Below the pieces are notes generated by a model. That model had not been told where the DNA came from. It worked only from the letters and a program-made list of their open reading frames with translations, and made no database searches. A program made the translations under genes and the position numbers. From contig JBGQGW010000167.1 of assembly GCA_041497605.1 (NCBI GenBank), positions 1-9,158 of the forward strand: 9,158 nt of DNA, read 5' to 3'. The stretch is from JBGPTK01 sp041497605 (lineage in GTDB: Bacteria; Acidobacteriota; Terriglobia; Acidiferrales; UBA7541). Numbering within the stretch: position 1 is the first letter of the stretch; each line of letters begins with the position of its first letter. Positions 1-6,911 of this stretch are shown piece after piece.

Positions 1-275
<275 letters not shown>

Positions 276-279
<4 letters not shown>

Positions 280-2108
280 CGCCGTTTCTGATCCGCGATC
301 CATTCCTTGATTCGTGCTTCGAGCACGTCCAGGGGCACTGCTCCATTTCCCAGGACGGCGTCGTGAAAGGCGCGCTCGCTGAACTTGTCGCCGAGCTCTC
401 GATTGGCCGTTGCGCGCAATTCCTTGATCTTCAGTTCGCCGATCTTGTACCCCAGCGCTTGCCCCGGCCACACGATGTACCGGTCCACTTCCACTTCGAT
501 GTCGTGGCCTGTTTTGCTGGTGTTGTCCGCGAAAAATTGAATCGCTTGTTCGCGACTCAAGCCCATCGAGTGCATTCCCGTGTCCACCACCAATCGCACG
601 GCTCGCCACATTTCATAGGTAAGCTGTCCGAACTTCGAATACGGATCGGTGTAAAAGCCAATTTCTCCGCCCAGGCTCTCGGAATACAAAGCCCAACCTT
701 CGACGAATGCCGTGTAGCCGACATACTTTCGGAATTCCGGCACGCCTTCCAGTTCCTGCGCCAGCGCAATTTGCAAATGATGCCCGGGAACGGCTTCGTG
801 CATGGTCAGCGCTTCCATCTCCCATTTCGGCCGCTGATCGAGCGCATAAGTATTCACCATGAAATTGCCGGGACGCGCAGCCGCCGGCGAACCCGGCTGG
901 TAGTATGCCGTGGTTTGCGTGGGCGCGAGATACGCGGGAATCGGCACCACTCCATAGGGCAATCGAGGCAATTTTCCAAAAAGATGCGCCAGTTGTGGGT
1001 CGGCCCGCTTCGCAATATCGCGGTACTCGGTCACTAAACTCTGCGCATCCGTGAAATAGAAGCGCGGATCGGTGCGCAGAAACGTGGCGAACTCCGCGAA
1101 AGTCCCCTTAAAACCAGACTGTACGATCACCTGTTCCATTTCTGCCCGAATGCGCTTCACTTCGGAAAGGCCGATGTCGTGAATCTGCTGCGGCGTCAGA
1201 TCCGTGGTGGTTTGCCAGCGCACGTTGTAGGCGTAATGTGCCGCGCCGTCCGGCAGCGCGTTCATGGCGATCGTTTCGCGACACGCTGGAATGTAGGTGG
1301 AGGCCAGATAGTCGTGAATTTTTCGAAATGCGGGAACCACTTTTCCCGAGTACGCAGCCTTGGCTTCTTTGCGCAGCCTCTCCTGCTCCGCTCGGGGCAC
1401 GCGTTCCGGAAATTTCTGAAACGCGCGAAGCAGCGGACTTTCCATCGGATTCGCGAATACCTGATCTTCGAATTGTTTCGGCACACCACTCAGGGTGATC
1501 TCCGGCGGAGTGTCCCCGTGCCGCAGCCCTTCCTGCATCAGCGCCATTGTTTGGTCGATCACCACTGGCAAGCCATTCAGCCGCGCGAGGATGTCCTCAT
1601 AATCGGAAACGCTTTCGGCCGGCATGTCGGAGATGATTTGCCCGATTTCCTGCGCCAGCCCTTCGCGCTGGTTGATCGGCTGGTACAGATTGTGAACCAC
1701 CACGGATGCAAACGGCATCGCGTCGTTGTGAAAGCGCAATCCCTCAATCGCGTTCGTCAGCAGTTTGTGATACAGGTCGAAATTCAACTTCTCGGCGGCG
1801 GGCAACTTCGCGCGGTCAATCGCATCGAGCGTCTTCAGACTCTGGCGCAGATGTCCGTTCCGTGCTTCGTTCGCTCCCGGCGAATCATCCGTCCAGCGGC
1901 GGTTCTGGCCCGGATAACCGACGCTGGTCGCAAATTCGGGATACTGCTCCATCCAATATTTCCAATCGGCGGCGAAGAAATCCCGCAGCCGCTTCGCTTC
2001 ATTCGAAGTCTGAGAGCTCGATGCCTTCATGCTCTGTCCTGAAGCGCCGCGCGGCAAAGCAAGCAAGAGAAGCCCCGGCAAAAGCACAAACCACACTCGA
2101 GCATGCAT
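276..2108 (-). CDS. Secreted DUF885-family metallopeptidase-like protein
   Basis: This 610-residue protein starts with a clear signal peptide: Arg4, a Leu-rich core at about residues 6-18, and a likely cleavage after ASG at residue 24. It has no lipobox cysteine, so export to the periplasm or beyond is expected. The rest matches the DUF885 family. The diagnostic motif HEAVPGHHLQ at 437-446 is an HExxxH-like zinc-site motif. It is followed by FVEGWALYSE at 468-477, where Glu470 is a plausible third ligand, and by WPGQALGYKIG at 547-557. Members are usually annotated as uncharacterised or as dipeptidyl-carboxypeptidase-like; the substrate cannot be inferred here. The ATG at 2108 is chosen because AGGAG lies 5 nt upstream and the signal peptide begins there. 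The gene is 26 nt downstream of cmk, so it is probably the last gene of the aspS-mutL-cmk unit, although its secreted role has no obvious link to it. Confidence 0.93.
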
Positions 2109-2113
2109 GGCAT

Positions 2114-2118
2114 CTCCT
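2114..2118 (-). promoter_or_regulatory. Ribosome binding site of the DUF885 gene
   Basis: The minus strand reads AGGAG, 5 nt upstream of the ATG at 2108-2106. It lies in the 26-nt gap after the cmk stop. It fixes the start that includes the whole signal peptide. Confidence 0.75.
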
Positions 2119-2134
2119 GGAGGGAATTCATAAA

Positions 2135-2830
2135 CTAAGAATTCGTAACGTGCGCGCGTGCGTCGCCGTGCGCCTGGGCCAGCATTACGATCAATCGCGC
2201 CACTTCTTCCGCTTCCATCGCGGTGCTGTCCACCAGTACGGCATCCGCGGCGCGGACCAGCGGCGACGCGGTGCGCTCGCGGTCGCGGCGGTCGCGCTCG
2301 CGCACTTCTTCGAGCGTACGCTCGAGCGAGATTGCGTCACCCTTTTGCTCGTGTTCCCGCCAGCGGCGCTGCGCGCGCACTTCAGTGGATGCGGTAAGAT
2401 AAATCTTCAGCTCCGCGTCGGGGAAGACCACGCTGCCGATGTCGCGGCCTTCCATCACTACGCCGCCCTGCTGACCGGCGCGCCGCTGCTCCGCGACCAG
2501 CACCTTGCGCACTCCGGCGATCACCGCCGCTTTTGAGGATGCCTGCGAAACTTCCGGGGCGCGAATCGCTTCGGTCACATCTTCGCCGTCAAGCAGGACG
2601 CGCTGCCGGCCATCTTCTGCTTGCAGATCGATATGCGTCTTCTTGGCGAGCGCGATCAACTTCTCGGTCGCATCGAGCGGCACCCCGTGCCGCAGCGCCT
2701 TCAGCGCCACCGCGCGGTACATCGCTCCCGTATCCACGTAGATGTAGCCCAAGAGTTGCGCCGCGCGCCGCGCCACCGTGCTCTTTCCCGAGCCCACCGG
2801 CCCGTCAATCGCAATAACCAGTTTTCTCAT
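2135..2830 (-). CDS. cmk: Cytidylate kinase (CMP/dCMP kinase)
   Basis: The 231-residue product is of normal length for bacterial Cmk, which phosphorylates CMP and dCMP with ATP in the cytoplasm to supply CTP/dCTP synthesis. Visible motifs in order: the P-loop GPVGSGKST at 10-18 after MRKLVIAID; YVDTGAMYRA at 31-40; LDGEDVT at 80-86; VSQASSKAAV followed by VR (about 94-108), which belongs to the CMP-binding NMP domain; GRDIGSVVFPDA at 128-139; and the Arg-rich lid RERDRRDRERTASP at 177-190. All key positions seem intact. The ATG at 2830 places the P-loop at the usual distance from the N terminus. An AGGA sequence abuts this ATG with no spacer, which is too close for an ordinary ribosome binding site. 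Translation may therefore depend on coupling to mutL, which stops 11 nt upstream. Confidence 0.97.
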   Translation of the reverse strand: MRKLVIAIDGPVGSGKSTVARRAAQLLGYIYVDTGAMYRAVALKALRHGVPLDATEKLIALAKKTHIDLQAEDGRQRVLLDGEDVTEAIRAPEVSQASSKAAVIAGVRKVLVAEQRRAGQQGGVVMEGRDIGSVVFPDAELKIYLTASTEVRAQRRWREHEQKGDAISLERTLEEVRERDRRDRERTASPLVRAADAVLVDSTAMEAEEVARLIVMLAQAHGDARAHVTNS

Positions 2831-2841
2831 TCCTGGTGTGG

Positions 2842-4812
2842 TCAGACTCGTTTGAATGCCTTCTCAATCTCACGCAGCGAATAGCGCAGCACGATGGGCC
2901 GGCCATGCGGACAGCTCATCGGATATTCCGTCTTCGCCAATTCCGCGAGCAGCCATTCCATTTTCGTTCCGTCGAGCGGCGTATTCACCTTGATCGCCGC
3001 ATGGCACGAGGTGGAAGCGGCAATCTTTGCTTGCAGCGAATCAATCGAAATGGCCTGAGCCTCGCGAGCAATGCCGTCCAGTATTTCCGCGAGCAGCTTT
3101 TCGGCATCCGAATTGGCAATCCCGGCCGGAGCCGCATGAATCGCAACGCTGCGCTGCCCCATGAGCTCGGCTTCGAATCCGTTCGCGCGCAGCTCGTCGG
3201 CAATTTGCTCGAAGATCGCGATTTGTCGCGGCGTTAACTCCGCGATCAGCGGCATCAAGAGCCGCTGTCCGCCCAATTCGCCTTCCCGCCGCGCTCGTAA
3301 ATGCTTTTCGAACAACACTCGCTCGTGCGCCACGTGCTGGTCGATGATCCACAAACCTTCGCCGTTCACCGCGACAATAAAACTGTTGTTCACCTGCCCG
3401 AGCGGCTTGAGTTCGGCAATGTCCTCCGGACGCGGCAGCGCTCCGGGAGTTGAATAGGTCTCGCGCGGTGCGCCGGCTGTTTCTTCCGCGATGGTTGCGG
3501 TAGCTGCAGGCATGGCAACCGGAAAATCCATAGCCTGGCTGGGATCGAACGGCAATCGCTGCGGCAGCGGCCGGTCCGGCGCGCCACTCAGCTCAAAGGC
3601 TTCTTCAAGTGTCGAATTGCCGGCGAGGGAAGTGGGAATCACTGCCCGCGGCGGTCCCGCCATTCCTGCGGACGCGCCGCCATCACCCATGGCACTGGCT
3701 GAGGCCGCGAACGCGCCCGGCGCCTTTTCGGAAATGGGCGTCCGTGTACCCGCAAAATTCGGAATGGGCCGCGCGTTCGAAACCGCGTGCCGCACTGCGT
3801 CGCGCGCAAATTCGTGGACGAATTGCGGATGCCGGAAACGCACCTCAATTTTCGACGGGTGCACATTCACGTCCACTTCCTCATAGGGAATTTCGAGAAA
3901 CAGCAGCACGGAAGGGAACACGTTCGGCGGCATGATATTGCGATACGCCTCGCTGATCGCGTGCAGGATCAGCCGGTCGCGCACCAGGCGGCGATTTACG
4001 AAAATATAAATCCCGTTCCGGTTGGTGCGCTGCACTTCGGGGCGCGACGCGAAACCGCGCACGCGAATCATTCCCGTTTGCTCATCGGGCTCGAGCTCAG
4101 CCTCGGTAATCGCCGCTCGCACCGGCGATTCCGCCATGGGAATTTCCAGCAGTTCTTCGAGCGCCTGCCGCCCGAAAAGCTGATACACGCGTTCGGAAAG
4201 CTGCTCCACCGGCGTGACGTTGATAATTTCCTGCGTGGGCGTTTTCAGCAGGAATTGTTTATCGGGATGCGCCAGCGCGTAATGCGTTACCAGCGAAGCG
4301 ATGTGCCCCAGCTCGGTTGTTTCGGATTTCAGGAATTTCCGCCGCGCCGGCACGCAATAAAAGATGTCCGCGACGCTCAGCGACGAACCTGCCGGCACTC
4401 CCGCCGGTTTCACGCTCACCAGCTTTCCGCCCGCGAATTCGACGCGCGTTCCCTGCTCTTCTTCTTCCGTGCGCGTCTCGAGGAGCAGCCGCGAAATCGC
4501 CGCAATGGTGGGCAGCGCCTCGCCCCGAAACCCGAGCGTCGCAATCGAAAGCAAATCGTCCGCGGTGCGCAGCTTCGACGTGGCGTGCCGCTCGAACGCC
4601 AGCAGCGCGTCGTCGTGATTCATTCCGCTGCCGTCGTCCACCACGCGAATCATGCGCTTTCCGCCCGATTCCACTTCGATGCGGACGGACTTCGCGCCCG
4701 CGTCCAGCGCGTTTTCGAGCAACTCCTTAACCACCGACGCCGGCCGCTCCACCACCTCGCCCGCGGCAATCTTGTTAGCGACATTCTCCGGAAGTATGCG
4801 TATGCGTGACAT
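2842..4812 (-). CDS. mutL: DNA mismatch repair protein MutL (endonuclease type)
   Basis: Read from the ATG at 4812 this is 656 residues. An in-frame TTG one codon upstream (4815) is possible; the positions below count from that TTG. The N-terminal GHKL ATPase has ANKIAAGEVVERP (13-25), ELLENALDAGA (31-41), DDGSGM (60-65), GFRGEALPTI (95-104) and GTRVEFAGG (122-130). VNVHPSKIEVRF (316-327) is also typical of the family. An Ala/Pro/Gly-rich linker covers about 350-465. The C-terminal domain carries endonuclease motifs: DQHVAHERVLFE (492-503), SCHAAIK (603-609) and CPHGRP (635-640), ending IEKAFKRV much like Bacillus MutL. QRLLMP at 517-522 lines up with the beta-clamp-binding motif of Bacillus MutL. 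It should therefore nick DNA itself, in a MutH-independent mismatch-repair pathway. It starts 4 nt after the aspS stop, with only a weak purine tract upstream, so translational coupling is likely. MutS is not in the window. Confidence 0.97.
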   Translation of the reverse strand: MSRIRILPENVANKIAAGEVVERPASVVKELLENALDAGAKSVRIEVESGGKRMIRVVDDGSGMNHDDALLAFERHATSKLRTADDLLSIATLGFRGEALPTIAAISRLLLETRTEEEEQGTRVEFAGGKLVSVKPAGVPAGSSLSVADIFYCVPARRKFLKSETTELGHIASLVTHYALAHPDKQFLLKTPTQEIINVTPVEQLSERVYQLFGRQALEELLEIPMAESPVRAAITEAELEPDEQTGMIRVRGFASRPEVQRTNRNGIYIFVNRRLVRDRLILHAISEAYRNIMPPNVFPSVLLFLEIPYEEVDVNVHPSKIEVRFRHPQFVHEFARDAVRHAVSNARPIPNFAGTRTPISEKAPGAFAASASAMGDGGASAGMAGPPRAVIPTSLAGNSTLEEAFELSGAPDRPLPQRLPFDPSQAMDFPVAMPAATATIAEETAGAPRETYSTPGALPRPEDIAELKPLGQVNNSFIVAVNGEGLWIIDQHVAHERVLFEKHLRARREGELGGQRLLMPLIAELTPRQIAIFEQIADELRANGFEAELMGQRSVAIHAAPAGIANSDAEKLLAEILDGIAREAQAISIDSLQAKIAASTSCHAAIKVNTPLDGTKMEWLLAELAKTEYPMSCPHGRPIVLRYSLREIEKAFKRV

Positions 4813-4816
4813 CAAT

Positions 4817-6631
4817 TTATTTCTCTGGCTTCAGCGAGATGCCCAGGTCGTCCAGTTGGGCTGTGCTCACTTCGGACGGCGACTCAGCCATCAGATCTTG
4901 CGCGGCAGTAGTTTTCGCGAAGGCGATGACTTCGCGAATCGATTTTTCGCCGGCGAGTAGCATCACAACGCGATCGATTCCCAGGGCGATGCCGCCGTGG
5001 GGCGGCGTGCCGTACGTGAGCGCATCCAGGAAAAATCCAAAGCGCTTTCGCAATTGTTCTTCGGTGAGGCCGAGCGCGCGGAACAAGCGCTCCTGCACGT
5101 CCTGCTGGTGAATTCGGATGCTGCCGGAGCCGAGTTCCACGCCGTTCAGCACGAGGTCATAGCCCTTCGAGCGAATTTTGCCGCGCTCGGCTTCTTTTTC
5201 AAGCAGGTCCAAATCCTCTTCATAAATTCCGGTGAAGGGATGCTGCGCGCTGACCCACGCCTTTTCGTTTTCACTCCATTCGAAAAGCGGGAAGCCGTTA
5301 ATCCACGCAAATTCCCAGCGGCCCGGAGGAATCAGGTTCAGCTTTTCAGCCAGGTACAATCGCAATTGGCCGGCGATTTGCGCGGCTGTGTCGCTGCCTT
5401 TGGCTTGTTCCTTAGCGGCGATCGCGACGACCATGTCGCCTTTTCTCGCGCCCACTTTGGCAGCAAGATTTTTCACGCCATCGGCCCCAAGATTCTTTTC
5501 GAGCGCGGACGTAATTCCGTCCGCGGCGATCTTCACGGTGTACAGTCCGCGAGCCCCGATCGATTTCGCGTGCTCCACAATTTCATCGAGCTGCTTGCGC
5601 GAGAGCGCCGCCGCTCCCGTGGCAACCATCGCTTGCACGCTGCCCTCCATGTGAAACGCCTCGCGCGCCGGCTCGAAGAGTTCGGTCACATCGTGCAGCT
5701 CCATGCCGAAGCGCAGATCGGGCTTGTCGCTGCCATAACGGCGCAGCGCTTCTTTGTAATCGAGATGGCGGAACGGGGCCCGTGCGAAAATTCCCGCGAC
5801 GTTGCAGGCGCGCACCATCACTTTTTCGATCACGTCAAAAATATCCTGCTGCCGCGGGAACGACATTTCCAGGTCGAGCTGCGTGAATTCCGGCTGGCGG
5901 TCGGCGCGCAAATCTTCGTCGCGGAAACATTTCACGATCTGGAAATAGCGGTCCATGCCGGAGATCATCAGTATCTGCTTGAAAATTTGCGGCGACTGCG
6001 GCAGCGCGTAAAACTGGCCGTGATGAATGCGGCTGGGCACCAGGTAATCGCGCGCGCCTTCCGGAGTCGAGCGCGTGAGCATGGGCGTTTCGATTTCGTA
6101 GAACCCCATTTCGTCGAGCGTTTTGCGAATTTCAAGTACCACCCGATGACGCAGCGCGAGATTCCTGAGCGGCTTCGGCCGGCGCAAATCGAGATAGCGG
6201 TAGCGCAGGCGCGTTTCTTCGCTCGCGTTGGTTTCATCTTCAATCGAAAATGGCGGCGTCTTCGCCGTGTTCAGGATGTGCACGCGCGAGGCGAGAACTT
6301 CCACTTCGCCCGTGGGCAATTCCGGATTCGACTTGCCTTCCCGGCGGACGACTTTGCCTTCGATGGCGACAACGTATTCGGAGCGGAGCTGTTCCGCCTT
6401 CTGGTGCGCGGCGGGATGCTGATCGCGGTTGCACACGATTTGCGCGATGCCGGCGCGGTCGCGCAGGTCGATGAAGATCAGTTGGCCCAGATCGCGCCGG
6501 CGATGCACCCAGCCCGTCAGCACCACGTCGCGCCCCGCGTGCGCGGCGCGCAATTCGCCGCAATAATTTGTGCGTTTCAAATTCCCCAGTGGCTCAAGCA
6601 AGTGTTTCCACCCTCCAAATTCGTGAACCAT
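4817..6631 (-). CDS. aspS: Aspartyl-tRNA synthetase (bacterial type)
   Basis: This class II synthetase makes Asp-tRNA in the cytoplasm; it is 604 residues from the ATG at 6631. Seen in order: the OB-fold anticodon-binding domain (about 20-120, with WVHRRRDLGQLIFIDLRDR at 41-59); the catalytic core with RYRYLDLRRP (143-152) and TPMLTRSTPEGARDYLVPSR (182-201); motif 2 around FRDEDLRADRQPEFTQLD (236-253); the GAD insertion (about 300-415) typical of bacterial AspRS; QHPFTGIYEED (463-473); and motif 3 GIALGIDRVVMLL (547-559). Family members usually begin a few residues before KRTxYCGEL. A TTG at 6601 (codon 11), with GGAGGG 9 nt upstream, is therefore a serious alternative start, giving 594 residues. 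The ATG at 6631 has no good ribosome binding site. The gene heads the aspS-mutL-cmk-DUF885 run and lies 280 nt downstream of hisS. Confidence 0.97.
   Translation of the reverse strand: MVHEFGGWKHLLEPLGNLKRTNYCGELRAAHAGRDVVLTGWVHRRRDLGQLIFIDLRDRAGIAQIVCNRDQHPAAHQKAEQLRSEYVVAIEGKVVRREGKSNPELPTGEVEVLASRVHILNTAKTPPFSIEDETNASEETRLRYRYLDLRRPKPLRNLALRHRVVLEIRKTLDEMGFYEIETPMLTRSTPEGARDYLVPSRIHHGQFYALPQSPQIFKQILMISGMDRYFQIVKCFRDEDLRADRQPEFTQLDLEMSFPRQQDIFDVIEKVMVRACNVAGIFARAPFRHLDYKEALRRYGSDKPDLRFGMELHDVTELFEPAREAFHMEGSVQAMVATGAAALSRKQLDEIVEHAKSIGARGLYTVKIAADGITSALEKNLGADGVKNLAAKVGARKGDMVVAIAAKEQAKGSDTAAQIAGQLRLYLAEKLNLIPPGRWEFAWINGFPLFEWSENEKAWVSAQHPFTGIYEEDLDLLEKEAERGKIRSKGYDLVLNGVELGSGSIRIHQQDVQERLFRALGLTEEQLRKRFGFFLDALTYGTPPHGGIALGIDRVVMLLAGEKSIREVIAFAKTTAAQDLMAESPSEVSTAQLDDLGISLKPEK
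6611..6616 (-). promoter_or_regulatory. Candidate ribosome binding site for a TTG start of aspS
   Basis: The minus strand reads GGAGGG, 9 nt upstream of an in-frame TTG (6601-6599). The resulting N terminus, MLEPLGNLKRTNYCGEL, has the length expected for bacterial AspRS. This argues that the longer reading from 6631 adds ten untranslated codons. It is an inference from spacing and family length. Confidence 0.5.
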
Positions 6632-6673
6632 GCTCTGTGACTATGACTCCTGAATTGCGACCCAGCAGTTGCA

Positions 6674-6708
6674 GTCATTCTGAGGGCCGATCTATGGCCC
6701 GAAGAATC
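6674..6708 (+). repeat. Palindromic repeat unit, copy 1 (long-stem type)
   Basis: The unit is GTCATTCTGAGGGCC, loop GATCTAT, then GGCCCGAAGAATC. The stem pairs ATTCT with AGAAT, then a tandem G-A/A-G mismatch, then GGGCC with GGCCC, closed by a 7-nt loop. It matches copy 2 except for three loop bases. Confidence 0.85.
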
Positions 6709-6782
6709 CAGAGACTACCTAACATTCAAGACCAGAAAAATGCGCCGCTCGGTTCAGTTCAACTAACATGTTGCAGTAGCTT

Positions 6783-6821
6783 GTCATTCTGAGGGCCGGT
6801 TCATGGCCCGAAGAATCTCTC
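6783..6821 (+). repeat. Palindromic repeat unit, copy 2 (long-stem type), left arm of an inverted pair
   Basis: The arms are identical to copy 1 (GTCATTCTGAGGGCC and GGCCCGAAGAATC) with loop GGTTCAT, extended by TCTC. The extension GAATCTCTC continues into TTCGG and is mirrored by CCGGAGAGATTC at the start of copy 3. Copies 2 and 3 therefore form a larger inverted repeat over 6783-6872. Confidence 0.87.
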
Positions 6822-6843
6822 TTCGGTTTGTCGTTCACTGCCG

Positions 6844-6872
6844 GAGAGATTCTTCGCTCCGCTCAGAATGAC
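6844..6872 (-). repeat. Palindromic repeat unit, copy 3 (short-stem type), right arm of an inverted pair
   Basis: On the minus strand this reads GTCATTCTGAGCGGAG followed by CGAAGAATCTCTC. It shares both outer arms with copies 1 and 2, but the 17-nt GGGCC stem-loop is replaced by a 7-nt GCGGAGC core (G-C and C-G pairs around a GGA loop). The tandem G-A/A-G mismatch is kept. One minus-strand frame reads HSERSEESL, the peptide signature of this kind of dispersed repeat in many genomes. CTCCGCTC (6857-6864) also pairs with GAGCGGAG (6879-6886), giving an alternative hairpin just outside the unit. Confidence 0.85.
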
Positions 6873-6911
6873 AACGAAGAGCGGAGAGTGCGTCTTTGCT
6901 AAGCTAGTTCT

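Larger units (their letters stand above)
6632..6911. other. hisS-aspS intergenic spacer with palindromic repeats
   Basis: This 280-nt spacer separates hisS from aspS, both on the minus strand. About 100 nt of it is repeat units: one copy at 6674-6708 and an inverted pair at 6783-6872. The 74 nt between them (6709-6782) has no convincing ORF. I found no good sigma-70-type promoter: TTGAAC followed 17 nt later by TTTTCT on the minus strand is too poor a -10 box. There is no T-run after the hairpins, so no classical intrinsic terminator, and no T-box-like leader was recognised. GTTGCAG occurs just before both forward repeats (6668-6674 and 6770-6776), which suggests that a slightly longer unit was duplicated. 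Plus-strand ORFs here are translations of the repeat. Confidence 0.7.

Noticed and set aside
1262..1489. Repeat-like peptide string CPERSRRG in a minus-strand frame inside the DUF885 gene
   Set aside because: The DNA encodes the ordinary DUF885 segment FPERVPRAEQERLRKEAK in the right frame and has no palindromic arms, so the resemblance to repeat-derived peptides is coincidental.
4997..6640. 547-codon plus-strand ORF lying antisense across aspS, and similar long antisense ORFs at 1179-2042, 3787-4809 and 7050-7946
   Set aside because: All four are exactly in codon register with the sense gene. In that register an antisense stop requires a sense TTA, CTA or TCA codon, which are rare in these genes, so long open frames are expected from codon bias alone. 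The translations resemble no family and the sense genes are certain.
6568..6792. 74-codon plus-strand ORF across the aspS start and repeat copy 1
   Set aside because: Its C-terminal half (HSEGRSMARRI) is the translated repeat and the rest is antisense to aspS; there is no ribosome binding site.
6783..6872. Intrinsic terminator for hisS
   Set aside because: The hairpin is long and imperfect and has no T-run on either strand; it is better described as a repeat pair, with any termination role unproven.
6632..6911. T-box or other amino-acid-sensing leader between the two synthetase genes
   Set aside because: No T-box consensus, no antiterminator/terminator pair with a U-run, and the structure present is accounted for by repeat units also found upstream of an unrelated gene.
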